Shown: positions 43,396 to 53,479, numbered from the stretch's first letter. The stretch: DNA of 64,000 nucleotides from Pseudohongiella acticola (GCF_001758195.1 NZ_MASR01000001.1:1922001-1986000), one strand, 5' to 3'. The notes: a model not told the origin generated them from the sequence alone. Made by a program: numbers and translations.

Positions 43396-44658
43396 TTACT
43401 CCTGTTCAAAAAGGGTCAGGTCTATGCTGTTGGCCATGGCGGCATACCCAGCGTCATTGGGGTGCAGGTTGTCAGCGGTAAAGTCAGCGGGCAGACGCGC
43501 CGGAGTGTCCGGGTCGGCGATGGCTGCATCAAAGTCGATGACACCATCAAAAAATCCGCTGTTACGGATCCAGGCATTGACCTGCTGGCGTTTACGCTCC
43601 CCTGCTTCGGAGAAATAGCCGGCGCCTTCAAACGGTGTCAGTGTGGCACCAATCACTTTGATACCATGCGCACGCGCACGCTCAGCAACCTGCCGGTAGC
43701 CGGCAATAATCTGTTCGGCGCTGACTTCCTGGTCGGTGGCCATGCTCACTGACATACCCATGTCGTTGATGCCTTCCAGCAACACCAAGTGGCTGACATT
43801 GCTCAGTGCCAACACATCTCGCTCAAAGCGCGCCAGCAGGTTTTCGCCAAACATCGGGGAGCGCTCGTGCAACACCCGATTGCCACTGAGGCCGGCATTG
43901 GCTACGGCATAGGCCGGCATGTCTGACGCATCACGCAAGCGCAGTGCCAGCAGATTGGGCCAACGGTTATTGCTGTTTACGGTAGAGCCAACGCCATCGG
44001 TAATTGAATCGCCGACAGTGACGATGGTCGACACCGCTTCACCACCGTTGACGTCAATGGCGCTGAGGTAATGCCAAAAGGAGATTTCCTGCGCGTCGGC
44101 TATGTCTGGCGCACGCGTCTGGTCACCGGCCGTGCTGGCATACCCGGTCTGCATGGCCGCACGATGCGAGGTGGGCAGCCCGCTGGCCTCTGGCAGGTAC
44201 AGACTGATGCTCAGATTGGTGAAGGCTTCCACGGGGAACGGTAACGGGTCACTGAACACGGTCGCACCGCGGGGGATAATGACTCCAGCCTGATCACCGA
44301 AACTGAGACTCTGCAGTGAGGCAACGTCAATGCCGGCGCCACTTGTCTGTTCAGCAATGGTCGCCGCACCGATGCGCAAGGGTCGGTTGCCATGAGTATT
44401 GGACAGGCGAACGCGAAGGGTATCGCCCGACGCGGTGACGTGAGCAATCTGGCGCAGGGTCTGATCGTCAAATTCGTTGTGGCTGGCCATGTCGGCGGCC
44501 AGCATGCCGGGCGGCAGAGTACTGGGGCTCATGGCCCAGGCGGTGACCCAGTGATCAGTGTCCGACTGCTGTGCCTGCGCACCCGCAGCAAATCCGCTCG
44601 CCAAAACCAGCGCCAGTAACCATGTCGAGAGGTTGAACGTGATGCGGGTCAATTTCAT
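43396..44658 (-). CDS. exported SGNH/GDSL hydrolase with beta-rich N-terminal domain
   Basis: The 420-residue protein has a signal peptide (cleavage near AQAQQSD), a beta-rich domain (about 50-190) and an SGNH catalytic part: VTVGDSITDGVGS, SGNRVLHE, LLEGINDMG and DNLHPNDAGY. It should deacylate exported esters or polysaccharides. The ATG at 44658 was chosen because the longer frame lacks a signal peptide at its end. It forms an operon with the serine hydrolase gene. Confidence 0.9.
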   Translation of the reverse strand: MKLTRITFNLSTWLLALVLASGFAAGAQAQQSDTDHWVTAWAMSPSTLPPGMLAADMASHNEFDDQTLRQIAHVTASGDTLRVRLSNTHGNRPLRIGAATIAEQTSGAGIDVASLQSLSFGDQAGVIIPRGATVFSDPLPFPVEAFTNLSISLYLPEASGLPTSHRAAMQTGYASTAGDQTRAPDIADAQEISFWHYLSAIDVNGGEAVSTIVTVGDSITDGVGSTVNSNNRWPNLLALRLRDASDMPAYAVANAGLSGNRVLHERSPMFGENLLARFERDVLALSNVSHLVLLEGINDMGMSVSMATDQEVSAEQIIAGYRQVAERARAHGIKVIGATLTPFEGAGYFSEAGERKRQQVNAWIRNSGFFDGVIDFDAAIADPDTPARLPADFTADNLHPNDAGYAAMANSIDLTLFEQE

Positions 44659-44835
44659 GCGCTTCGACTCCTGCCTGTTTTTGTTGTCTTGTACCCGGAA
44701 TTCATCATACGCCATGCCAACCGGTCTGTCTGCCTGGTCAGCGCGCGGAGTTTGTTTACATTATTCTCGAAAGTGCCGTAAAATCATGCGCTTATTTTTC
44801 ATTCTGTGTTCATGCCATTGGGGAAGTTAACAATC

Positions 44836-47076
44836 ATGTCCTTTAAAAATACCGTTGCGTCTGGCGTATGTGTTTTATTTTGTGCGTCAGCCCATGCGCA
44901 ACCCGCCCTGCCGGCGGATGGCGATGCGGCATCGCTTCCCACCAATGCACCCAGGCAATTCCGGGCCGTGCGTGTTACCCAGCCACCGGTCATTGATGGC
45001 ATTATTGATGATGCGGTATGGCAACAGGCGGAAGCGATTACTGACTTCCACCAGACCCGGCCCGGCAATGGCACCCCGACCTCTGAGCGCACCGAAGTTT
45101 ATGTGGTCTATGACGATGACGCCCTGTACGTCGCCGCTCGAATGTTTGACAGCGATCCCGAGCTGATTGCAGCGCCGGTGATCCGCCATGGCCAGGGCAT
45201 GCCCTCCGACGATCGCCTGGTGGTTATTCTGGACCCATTCAATACCGGCCGTGCCGGCTACCGTTTTGAAACCAACCTCAATGCCGCGCGACACGATTCG
45301 CTGTACACCAGCGTCAGCAGTTTTTCACTGGACTGGAATACCATCTGGGATGTCGCCACCAGTGTCGATGGCCAGAGCTGGGTCGCCGAAATCGAAATAC
45401 CGTTCAAGTCGATTCCCTTTGACCCAGCCATCGAAACCTGGGGTTTCAATTTTGGCCGCGCCATCCGTCGACGCGGCGAGGAAATGGCATGGGTCTCGCA
45501 GAACCGCACCTACAACCCCAGCATTGTCGGCCAGATGACCGGCATCAGTGGCATCAGCAAAGGCGTGGGCCTGGATCTGGTACCGTCGCTGTCGGTGAAC
45601 CGTCGCCGGGATTACGACCCGACCAGCAAGGAAACCACCACCGAACCGTCACTGGATGCGTTCTATCGCATTACACCCTCACTCAATGCGGCGCTCACCC
45701 TCAACACCGATTTCTCGGCCACTGAGGTCGACAGCCGTCAGGTCAACCTGACGCGCTTCAACCTGTTCTTCCCGGAAAAGCGTGACTTCTTTCTGAATGA
45801 TTCCGACCTGTTTCAGTTCGGCAACATCGGCGGCATGGCCGGTGGCAACGATGCCACGTCGCTGGGCAGCCGTGAAAATGCGCGACCTTTTTTCTCACGC
45901 CGCCTGGGGCTGAGTGAAAACGGTGCACCGGTGGATATCAACTTCGGTGGTCGCATCAGTGGCCGTGTCGGACGCTGGAACATCGGCACCCTGGCCATAC
46001 GTCAGGATGAGTTCGGCCCAGTGGACGCTTCCGACCTGTTTGTCACCCGGGTCTCCGCCAACGTACTGGAAGATTCCGGCATCGGTTTTATCTACACCAA
46101 TGGCGACCCCGCCTCCAATGTCGACAACAGTGTTGTTGGTGTCGACTTCAAATACCTGAACAATCGATTACAGAACGGACGTACCTTTGAAGCCGATGCC
46201 TGGTACCAGCAGTCAGATACGCCCGGCCTGGTGGGCGACGACGCGTCATTCGGCTTTGGCCTGCGCATGCCCAATGCCACTGGCCTGCGCGGTCGCATGG
46301 CGTACAAGGAAGTACAGCAGAACTTTAATCCGGCCATGGGTTATATCAACCGCTCCGATATCCGTGACCTGACCATGGATGCCGGTTACACCCATTTTTT
46401 TGGTGGCGATGTGCTGCAGACAGTGTTCTCCGGCATAGATGCGCAGCGTATCGAACGCATTGAAGGTGGGCTGCAGAGTCAGACGCTGGTGTACCGGCTG
46501 GCGGAATTACAAACCAATACCCGTGACAGCCTGAACCTTACCTTCAAGAGTAATGAAGAGAACGTGCAACGGCCTTTTGTCATTTATTCTGATCAGAACC
46601 GTCAGGTGGCCATTCAGCCGGGCCGCTATCAGTTCAACGAACAGGAGATCAGCGCCAGCACCGGTGGTCAACGCGAATTCTCAGGCAGTGTCAGCTATCT
46701 GCAGGGCGACTTCTACAACGGCGAGCGCACCAACATTCGCGGCTCGGTGTCCTGGAATCAGTCGCGTTTCTTTGTGATGTCTGCCAGCTACGACTGGAAT
46801 GACATCAGTCTGCCTCAGGGTGACTTTGTTGCACGCCTGACCTCGGTGTCCACCCAGGTTGCGTTCTCGTCCACGCTGTACTGGATCACGCTGACGCAGT
46901 ACGACAACCTGTCAGAAGAACTGGGCATCAATACCCGCCTGCAGTGGATACCACGCGCCGGCCAGGAAGGCTTTATTGTGCTGAACTACAATATGCAGGA
47001 CCGCGACAAGGACAACACCTTTGAATCGGCGTTCTCCGACCTGACTGTCAAATTCCGCTATACGTTCAGGTTCTGA
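44836..47076 (+). CDS. DUF5916 outer-membrane protein with CBM9-like domain
   Basis: The 746-residue protein has a signal peptide (to about residue 22), an N-terminal domain that starts PPVIDGIIDDAVWQQAEAI and continues WVAEIEIPFKSIPF (a carbohydrate-binding family 9-like fold), and a long C-terminal part rich in alternating strands, ending in the aromatic FRYTFRF typical of beta-barrels. DUF5916 proteins occur in marine gamma- and Bacteroidota and may take up or bind oligosaccharides. The ATG at 44836 follows GGGGAAG; an earlier ATG at 44806 is possible. Confidence 0.9.
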   Translation: MSFKNTVASGVCVLFCASAHAQPALPADGDAASLPTNAPRQFRAVRVTQPPVIDGIIDDAVWQQAEAITDFHQTRPGNGTPTSERTEVYVVYDDDALYVAARMFDSDPELIAAPVIRHGQGMPSDDRLVVILDPFNTGRAGYRFETNLNAARHDSLYTSVSSFSLDWNTIWDVATSVDGQSWVAEIEIPFKSIPFDPAIETWGFNFGRAIRRRGEEMAWVSQNRTYNPSIVGQMTGISGISKGVGLDLVPSLSVNRRRDYDPTSKETTTEPSLDAFYRITPSLNAALTLNTDFSATEVDSRQVNLTRFNLFFPEKRDFFLNDSDLFQFGNIGGMAGGNDATSLGSRENARPFFSRRLGLSENGAPVDINFGGRISGRVGRWNIGTLAIRQDEFGPVDASDLFVTRVSANVLEDSGIGFIYTNGDPASNVDNSVVGVDFKYLNNRLQNGRTFEADAWYQQSDTPGLVGDDASFGFGLRMPNATGLRGRMAYKEVQQNFNPAMGYINRSDIRDLTMDAGYTHFFGGDVLQTVFSGIDAQRIERIEGGLQSQTLVYRLAELQTNTRDSLNLTFKSNEENVQRPFVIYSDQNRQVAIQPGRYQFNEQEISASTGGQREFSGSVSYLQGDFYNGERTNIRGSVSWNQSRFFVMSASYDWNDISLPQGDFVARLTSVSTQVAFSSTLYWITLTQYDNLSEELGINTRLQWIPRAGQEGFIVLNYNMQDRDKDNTFESAFSDLTVKFRYTFRF

Positions 47077-47118
47077 CCCGATCTTTTTGGGGGATGATAC
47101 CGCTCACTGGCGCTGGCA

Positions 47119-47886
47119 TCAGGTTGCAAGACCGTTATTGGTGTCGTTGACGTTATCGTAGGTCAGCACCACCCGAGTGTCCGGCTGTACCAGTGACTCA
47201 TCCTTACCGTCGTAGCGCAGCCGCGTCAGGATGTCGCTGATCACATTAAGCCGCGCCTGGCGCTTGTCATCCGCGTGCACTCCGGTCCATGGCGCCTCAG
47301 CAGTATGGGTGCGCGCCAGCATCTCGTCCCGGGCCAGCGAATAGTCTTGCCAGTGCTCCAGCGCTTTGGCATCAATGGGACTTGTCTTCCATTGTTTTAA
47401 CGGATTCTTTTTGCGCGCCAGCAAACGTTTTTCCTGTACCGGCCGGGAAATATCCAGATAGTATTTCATCATCTTGACGCCCGAGCGCACCAGCATGGCC
47501 TCAAACTCAACGACAGAGCCCATGAACTCTTCATACTGATCCAGTGAGCAGAACCCCATGACGCGCTCAACACCCGCGCGGTTGTACCAGCTACGGTTGA
47601 ACAGCACGAGTTCGCCAGCGGCAGGCAGGTGGGGCACATAACGCTGAAAGTACCACGCGGACTGCTCACGATCTGATGGTTTACCCAGCGCAACGACACG
47701 GGTTTCGCGCGGACTGAGATGTTGCACGATACGCTTGATGACGCCATCCTTGCCGGCTGCATCCCGCCCTTCCAGAATGATCAGGATTTTGTCGTCGTGG
47801 GCCATAAAATGCCGTTGCAACTTGACCAGCTCAATTTGCAGGTCATGTAGGCGTTTCTTGTACACGGACTTGGATATGGAAGACAT
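47119..47886 (-). CDS. ppk2: polyphosphate kinase 2 (PPK2)
   Basis: The 255-residue protein has the PPK2 plan: Walker A EGRDAAGKDGVIKR (about 40), Walker B-like LFNRSWYNRAGVERVMG and lid region ARKKNPLKQWKTSPID. PPK2 enzymes use polyphosphate to phosphorylate GDP/ADP or AMP, or run in reverse; which one cannot be told. It is a single-gene unit, divergent from the methyltransferase gene. Confidence 0.95.
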   Translation of the reverse strand: MSSISKSVYKKRLHDLQIELVKLQRHFMAHDDKILIILEGRDAAGKDGVIKRIVQHLSPRETRVVALGKPSDREQSAWYFQRYVPHLPAAGELVLFNRSWYNRAGVERVMGFCSLDQYEEFMGSVVEFEAMLVRSGVKMMKYYLDISRPVQEKRLLARKKNPLKQWKTSPIDAKALEHWQDYSLARDEMLARTHTAEAPWTGVHADDKRQARLNVISDILTRLRYDGKDESLVQPDTRVVLTYDNVNDTNNGLAT

Positions 47887-47976
47887 CGGTGTCCCGCATT
47901 TGTTTTAAAAAATGTCATTGTATCTTGCCCCCGCCCCCGTACAATTGCAATGTAGCCGCCCAAACGGGAGAACGCC

Positions 47977-48651
47977 ATGGATGACGACAACAGGATTATT
48001 CGATCGTGGCAGACCAACGCTGAGCCATGGATTACAGCTGTGCGCGAACAACAGATCGAGTCGCGCGCCGTCACTGACCAGGCCATCATAGACGCTATCG
48101 TGGCCCACTCACCCGGCACGGTGCTTGACATCGGCTGTGGCGAAGGCTGGCTGGCACGGGCGCTCAACAAATACGGCATCAACGTGACGGGCGTGGATGT
48201 TGTACCCGAACTGGTTGCCGCTGCCAACCAAGCCGGCGGAGGCGAATTTCACGAACTGCCTTATGAAGAATTGGCGACCTACTCGCTTACGCATCGCTTT
48301 GACGCGCTGGTCTGCAACTTCTCCCTGCTTGGCGATCGCTCAACCGAACATGTCTTTCGGGCAGCATCACAACTATTGAAACCGGGCGGCCTGATGTTTG
48401 TACAGACCCTGCACCCGGTGTCTGCCTGCGGCAATCAATCCTACGTCGATGGCTGGCGTGAAGGCTCATGGGAAGGTTTTAGCGAGGCGCTGGGCGAGAC
48501 CTTCAAGGAAGCACCGCCGTGGTATTTCCGCACCATGGAGAGCTGGCAGGACCTGTTTGTTGATGGCAGATTGACGCTGATTGAAACCCGGACGCCGGTT
48601 CGTTCAGCTGGCAGTCAGCCAGTGTCCGTTATCTTCGTGGCTAAATGTTAA
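47977..48651 (+). CDS. class I SAM-dependent methyltransferase
   Basis: The 224-residue protein has the SAM loop VLDIGCGEGWLARAL (motif I), VTGVDVVPELVAAA (acidic loop) and LKPGGLMFVQTLHPV. The first 40 residues (WQTNAEPWITAVREQQIES) are typical of UbiE/Methyltransf_11-type small-molecule enzymes. The substrate is unknown. The SIMPL gene follows after 26 bp and may be co-transcribed. Confidence 0.92.
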   Translation: MDDDNRIIRSWQTNAEPWITAVREQQIESRAVTDQAIIDAIVAHSPGTVLDIGCGEGWLARALNKYGINVTGVDVVPELVAAANQAGGGEFHELPYEELATYSLTHRFDALVCNFSLLGDRSTEHVFRAASQLLKPGGLMFVQTLHPVSACGNQSYVDGWREGSWEGFSEALGETFKEAPPWYFRTMESWQDLFVDGRLTLIETRTPVRSAGSQPVSVIFVAKC

Positions 48652-48677
48652 CGTCATTTAGACCATGAGGAACGGCT

Positions 48678-49409
48678 GTGAAAAATATCTCCCGTACCAG
48701 CGCCATTGCGCTGGGTTTAACGCTCGGCCTGTCCCTGATCGTGGGCCTCAGCAGCCTGGGTTACCTGCTGGGCAGTTTTGCTGTTACCGTGAAGGAATAC
48801 GAACGCACCGTCACCGTTAAAGGCCTGGCCGAGCAGGAGCATACTGCTGACATCGTGATCTGGCCGATCCAGTACACAGCCGCTGACAATGATTTGAGCG
48901 CACTGTATGCCACGCTGGACGAAAACAACGCCAGCATCCGTAATTTTCTGCAAAGCAATGGCCTGCCCGACGATGCGATCAGCCTGGCGCCACCCGCCAT
49001 CACGGACCGGTTGGCACAATCCTACGGCGACGGTTCCCGTGCCGAGTTTCGTTATACCGCCACGCAGGCGTTAACGGTATACTCACCCGAGATTGATCTG
49101 GTGCGCGGGCTGATGAGCTCACTGTCTGATCTGGGACGCGAAGGCATTGTATTCTCGGGTGCGGAGTATCGCTTGCAACCGGAATATCTGTTCACACGCC
49201 TGAATGACATCAAACCGGCAATGATTGAAGAAGCCACCCGGGAAGCACGTGCGGCCGCTATCAAATTTGCCGATGATTCCAACAGCGCGCTGGGCAAGAT
49301 CAGAAATGCATCGCAGGGCCAGTTCAGCATCAGCGACCGCGATCGCAATAACCCCCATATCAAGAATGTGCGCGTGGTGGTGTCGGTGGAATACTATCTC
49401 TCTGACTAA
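48678..49409 (+). CDS. SIMPL-domain (DUF541) protein
   Basis: The 243-residue protein has one N-terminal membrane helix (about 15-37) and a SIMPL domain: RTVTVKGLAEQEHTADIVIW at the start, YRLQPEYLFTRLNDIKPAMI and ATREARAAAIKFADDSNS later. SIMPL proteins are periplasmic or anchored and of uncertain function (oxidative stress in E. coli YggE). The start is at a GTG (48678), with GAGGAACGG upstream. Confidence 0.9.
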   Translation: MKNISRTSAIALGLTLGLSLIVGLSSLGYLLGSFAVTVKEYERTVTVKGLAEQEHTADIVIWPIQYTAADNDLSALYATLDENNASIRNFLQSNGLPDDAISLAPPAITDRLAQSYGDGSRAEFRYTATQALTVYSPEIDLVRGLMSSLSDLGREGIVFSGAEYRLQPEYLFTRLNDIKPAMIEEATREARAAAIKFADDSNSALGKIRNASQGQFSISDRDRNNPHIKNVRVVVSVEYYLSD

Positions 49410-49433
49410 GCAGTCAGGCCTGCCGTATTAGAA

Positions 49434-49922
49434 CTATTTACAGAGCCGCTGCTCGTGCGCCAGCAACCACTGTTTGCGCGCGATACCACCACCATAACCC
49501 GTGAGCGCACCACTGGCGCCCAACACCCGATGGCAGGGTACAATGATGCCAATCGGGTTGCGACCGTTGGCCATACCAACGGCTCGAGGTGCCGAGGGTT
49601 TGCCCAGACGCATTGCCAGCGCGCCATAACTCTCGGTGACGCCAAACGGGATATCGCACAGGGCCTGCCAGACTTGTTGCTGAAAGTCGGTGCCCTTCCC
49701 TGCCAGTGGCACATCAAAGCATTGCAGTTCCCCGGCAAAATAAGCCGCCAGTTGTTCGCGTACTTGCACAAAGCGTTTGTCATCCCGCACACTGCGAGCC
49801 GGCAACGCCGGTCGATGCTTTTGCGCTGTCATGTACAGACCGGTCAATGCGTCGCCATTGCCGGTCAGGGTCAACACGCCCAGCGGAGAATCGACCTCAC
49901 TGTAATAGCTGTTTCTTATCAT
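49434..49922 (-). CDS. ogt: methylated-DNA-protein-cysteine methyltransferase
   Basis: The 162-residue protein has the active-site motif IIVPCHRVLG with acceptor C130, the recognition helix region TESYGALAMRLGKPSAPRAV and Asn/Gly hinge ANGRNPIG. It removes methyl groups from O6-methylguanine or O4-methylthymine in a suicide reaction. It lies 38 bp downstream of the Ada-AlkA gene on the same strand, so both probably respond to alkylation damage. Confidence 0.95.
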   Translation of the reverse strand: MIRNSYYSEVDSPLGVLTLTGNGDALTGLYMTAQKHRPALPARSVRDDKRFVQVREQLAAYFAGELQCFDVPLAGKGTDFQQQVWQALCDIPFGVTESYGALAMRLGKPSAPRAVGMANGRNPIGIIVPCHRVLGASGALTGYGGGIARKQWLLAHEQRLCK

Positions 49923-49960
49923 GCCACCTGGCTCCTTAGTTCTTTAATCGCAACAATCTC

Positions 49961-51403
49961 TCAGCCACCAGCACTCAGCGAGTGCCACACATGGATTGCG
50001 GCATAAGCACGCCATGGCCGCCATGCTTCTGCTTCGGCCTGCAATACTTTGGGTTTGTCCGTCCCCATGATTTTCATCAGTGCCAGATCCGAGGCCGGAA
50101 ACGCATCGGGATCACCCAGCGCACGCATGGCAATATATTCTGTGGTCCACGGACCGATACCGGGCAGCGCCAGCAACCTGGCCCGCACCTGTTCAGAGTC
50201 AGCCGAGGGGGCAAGTAGTATTTCTTTTTCTGCCACAGCCCGGGCCAGTGCCAGCACGGTGGCAGCACGTTTGCCGGTCAGTCCCAGTGCAATCAGTTGT
50301 GACAGATCGGCCCTGGCGACTGCCTCCGCCGTTGGCGCCAGTCGATCCAGCTGCGGAAACGGGGTGACCATGCTACGACCAAAACATTCAACAAAACGTG
50401 CAAAAACCGTGGTCGCCGATTTCACACTGACCTGCTGGCCGACAATGGCGCGCAATGCCAATTCAAAGCCGTCCATGGCACCCGGCACTCGCAAACCCGG
50501 TGTGCGCAATACCATGTCACGTAGACGCGGGTTGCTACCAAGCTGCTGATCAATGATCAGGGGGCTGGCATCGAGATCGAACAGTCGTCGCAGCCGAATC
50601 TGCAGCTGCGGCAATACCGGCAACAACGACAGCGATACCTCGACTTTAAGTACGGAACCGGTGTCCGGTTGTGCCGCAATCCAGCCCTCATGCTCATCGA
50701 TCGCCACCGTGCGAACATATTGCCGACTCTGCAACATCTCCGTGCGGCCACTGCCACGTCCGGCCAGAAACCCGGCCAGTGCATCCCAGGCCAACGGGCC
50801 GCGAAAACCCAGCTTGATGGGGACACTGTCACCCGACTGGACACCTTTGTTGCGCCGCAATGTGTGTGGGTTGAGCCGGTAGTGTTGCGCAAAAATGCGA
50901 TTAAACTGGCGCACGCTGGCAAAACCGCAGGCGAAGGCAACATCGACAATGCGCAAAGGCGAGTCCGTCAACAATTGTTTGGCCAGCAGCAGCCGGCGCG
51001 TACGCTCAAGCGCCAGCGGCGTGACGCCATACTCGGTGCTTACAATGCGGCGCAACTGGCGGGAGCTTAGACCAAAATCCGCTGCCAGATCTTCCACATT
51101 CCCGGTGGCAAGCGCCCCGGCCTGAATCGCATCAAATAAAAGACCGGCGCTTTGCCTGACACTGTCTATGGGGGCCCGCCCCGGCGCCAGCTCCGGGCGG
51201 CAGCGCAGACAGGGCCGATAGCCGGCGGCTTCAGCACTGGCCGCATTGGCATAGAAGGTACAACGCTGCCGGCCCGGTGTGCGCACTGTGCACACCGGAC
51301 GGCAGTAGACGCCGGTGGAAGACACACCAACAAAAAACAGGCCGTCAAAGCGCGCGTCGCGTGCCTGAACGATGGGGTAACAATGCTCGGTTGCAAGATT
51401 CAT
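49961..51403 (-). CDS. Ada-type regulator fused to AlkA 3-methyladenine glycosylase
   Basis: The 480-residue protein has an Ada zinc domain with acceptor Cys in GVYCRPVC and second pair CLRC (about 30-75), an AraC helix-turn-helix (about 95-185), an AlkA N-terminal domain (190-275) and an HhH-GPD glycosylase (about 290-475) with LPGIGPWTTEYIAMRALGD and likely catalytic Asp in FPASDLALM. It should sense methylphosphotriesters, activate transcription and excise alkylated bases. The ATG at 51403 fits the Ada family start; a longer frame is unsupported. Confidence 0.92.
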   Translation of the reverse strand: MNLATEHCYPIVQARDARFDGLFFVGVSSTGVYCRPVCTVRTPGRQRCTFYANAASAEAAGYRPCLRCRPELAPGRAPIDSVRQSAGLLFDAIQAGALATGNVEDLAADFGLSSRQLRRIVSTEYGVTPLALERTRRLLLAKQLLTDSPLRIVDVAFACGFASVRQFNRIFAQHYRLNPHTLRRNKGVQSGDSVPIKLGFRGPLAWDALAGFLAGRGSGRTEMLQSRQYVRTVAIDEHEGWIAAQPDTGSVLKVEVSLSLLPVLPQLQIRLRRLFDLDASPLIIDQQLGSNPRLRDMVLRTPGLRVPGAMDGFELALRAIVGQQVSVKSATTVFARFVECFGRSMVTPFPQLDRLAPTAEAVARADLSQLIALGLTGKRAATVLALARAVAEKEILLAPSADSEQVRARLLALPGIGPWTTEYIAMRALGDPDAFPASDLALMKIMGTDKPKVLQAEAEAWRPWRAYAAIHVWHSLSAGG

Positions 51404-51531
51404 GACCAGCAGAATAGCACCCCTGCACCGGCGTGGCTGGCCCTTTTCGGACGTCATCCTGCAGACCACCCTCCTTGCGCGCACTGATTGATGTTAAGGT
51501 AACGGCCTAAACAAATCAGACCGAGGATGCC

Positions 51532-52650
51532 ATGACTGCACAACAATCCCGCCAGATCCGCTCCACCATTACTGCCGAAGGCAAATTACGCCTCAACCTG
51601 GAAACCACCTCTGTGCCCGAACCCAAGGCCAATGAGGTGGTGATCCGTGTGCAGGCCACACCGATCAACCCATCCGACCTGGGCCTGCTCATTGGCCCGG
51701 CCGATGTCAGCAGCCTGCAGGTATCCGGCAGCGCCGATGACCCGGTGGTCACCATGGATGTACCCAAAGCCATGTTGCCGGCGCTGGCTGCGCGCCTGGA
51801 CGAGTCCATGCCGGTGGGCAATGAAGGCGCCGGAGAAGTGGTCGCTGCCGGCAGCGGTGCCGAGCACCTGATAGGCAAGATTGTGGGTATTGCCGGTGGC
51901 GCCATGTACAGCGAATACGTGGTGAAACCAGCCGCCGCCTGCCTGGTCATGAACTCGGGTACGACCGCCGAGCAGGCTGCGTCCTGTTTCGTCAACCCGC
52001 TGACCTCACTGAGCATGGTGGAAACCATGCGCAAGGAAGGCCACACCGGGCTGGTACATACCGCTGCCGCGTCCAACCTGGGCCAGATGCTGGTGAAGAT
52101 CTGTCAGGCCGACAACGTGCCGCTGGTCACCATTGTGCGCAAGGCCGAGCAGGTAAAAATCCTGAAAGACCTGGCCGCGGAACATATCTGCAATTCCAGC
52201 GACGACGACTTCATGGAGCAACTGGTGAAGGCACTGTCAGCCACTGGCGCAACGCTGGCCTTTGACGCCATCGGCGGTGGTGAGCTGGCCAGTCAGATTC
52301 TCGCCGGCATGGAAACTGCTGCCAACCTGAACGCCAAAGAGTACAGCCGTTACGGCTCTTCGGTGCACAAACAGGTTTACATCTACGGTGGTCTGGATCG
52401 CAGCCCCACGGTGCTGAAACGTTCCTACGGCATGATCTGGAGCGTCGGTGGCTGGTTGCTGACGCCGTTCCTGCAGGGCCTGGGTCAGGAAAAAGTGCAG
52501 CAGTTGCGCCAGCGTGTGGTGGACGAGATCGATACCACGTTTGCCAGCCACTACGACAAGCGTCTGAGCATGGCGGAAGTGCTGTCTGAAGATGCCATCA
52601 AGGCTTACTCAAAGCAGGCCACGGGTGAGAAATATCTGATTACGCCCTGA
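51532..52650 (+). CDS. zinc-free MDR-type NAD(P)H-dependent oxidoreductase
   Basis: The 372-residue protein has a GroES-like N-terminal half (KANEVVIRVQATPINPSDLG) and a Rossmann half (HTAAASNLGQMLVKICQADN, TLAFDAIGGG). No catalytic zinc ligands are in place, so it belongs with quinone oxidoreductase/enoyl-reductase-like MDR proteins. It starts 128 bp from the divergent Ada-AlkA gene. A strong terminator follows its stop codon. Confidence 0.88.
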   Translation: MTAQQSRQIRSTITAEGKLRLNLETTSVPEPKANEVVIRVQATPINPSDLGLLIGPADVSSLQVSGSADDPVVTMDVPKAMLPALAARLDESMPVGNEGAGEVVAAGSGAEHLIGKIVGIAGGAMYSEYVVKPAAACLVMNSGTTAEQAASCFVNPLTSLSMVETMRKEGHTGLVHTAAASNLGQMLVKICQADNVPLVTIVRKAEQVKILKDLAAEHICNSSDDDFMEQLVKALSATGATLAFDAIGGGELASQILAGMETAANLNAKEYSRYGSSVHKQVYIYGGLDRSPTVLKRSYGMIWSVGGWLLTPFLQGLGQEKVQQLRQRVVDEIDTTFASHYDKRLSMAEVLSEDAIKAYSKQATGEKYLITP

Positions 52651-52682
52651 TTAAAACCTGATCGCGTACAGGTTACATTGTT

Positions 52683-52716
52683 AAAAGGCCGGTTCCATGG
52701 AACCGGCCTTTTTTTT
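52683..52716 (+). terminator. rho-independent terminator
   Basis: AAAAGGCCGGTT-CCATGG-AACCGGCCTTTT is a perfect 12-bp stem with a self-complementary centre, ending in a run of eight T. It can end the MDR gene transcript and, on the other strand, the convergent GST transcript. Confidence 0.9.
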
Positions 52717-52734
52717 GATCAGCCCTAGCTGGTT

Positions 52735-53355
52735 TCAGTCCTGTTTTATCAGCGCATCGTCCAGCTCATTGGCACGTTTGGCCGCCTCGCGCCCGTCCAC
52801 CCGTGCCAGGTATTCAGTGAAGGCCGGCAGGGGTTCCAGTGTTTTCTGCATGATGCCCCAGCCAATAAAGCTGCCGGCGAGCACATCAGCCGCGGTAAAT
52901 TGTTCACCACAAATGTACGGACCGTTTGCCAGCGCCAGGACCATGGCGTCAATCGCATCCTGATAATGGCCACAACCCACGGACACCGCGCTTTCATCGC
53001 TAATGTCCCAGCCAAAGGCTTTGCAGGTGGCCGCCATCTCCAGCGGCCCGGCAACAAAAAACAGCCAGCGATAGTAGGTACCGCGCAGTTTGCTGCCGGA
53101 AGGCGGTGCCAGCTTTTTCTCCGGAAACTGATCGGCCAGATAGGCACAGATCGCCGACACTTCGGTGACCACGGTGTCGCCATGTTTGATCGCCGGCACT
53201 TTCCCCATGGGGTTGATAGCGAGGTATTCCGGCGCTTTCATGCTGGCGCCGTATTCCAGCAGTTTCACATCATAGGGCACGCCCAGTTCTTCCAGCATCC
53301 AGCGCACAATGCGACCACGAGAATGGGGATGGGTATAAAACGTCAGATCAGCCAT
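52735..53355 (-). CDS. glutathione S-transferase
   Basis: The 206-residue protein has a thioredoxin-like N-terminal domain (FYTHPHSRGRIVRWMLEELG, NPMGKVPAI, VTEVSAICAYLADQFPEKKL with the Glu/Ser of the GSH site) and an alpha-helical C-terminal domain (FTAADVLAGSFIGWG). It conjugates glutathione to electrophiles. The start at 53355 has no upstream competitor. It is divergent from the WYL regulator, which may control it. Confidence 0.92.
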   Translation of the reverse strand: MADLTFYTHPHSRGRIVRWMLEELGVPYDVKLLEYGASMKAPEYLAINPMGKVPAIKHGDTVVTEVSAICAYLADQFPEKKLAPPSGSKLRGTYYRWLFFVAGPLEMAATCKAFGWDISDESAVSVGCGHYQDAIDAMVLALANGPYICGEQFTAADVLAGSFIGWGIMQKTLEPLPAFTEYLARVDGREAAKRANELDDALIKQD

Positions 53356-53479
53356 GATTTTTGTCCTTGTTGTGTGATTAGTTAACGAACGAATGGCATA
53401 ATAAAGTTTAATTAGGACAGATTACGCCCTTATAATTTGCGATGATCAAAATTCTCTGAAATGCGCCGGAGCATCTCTT

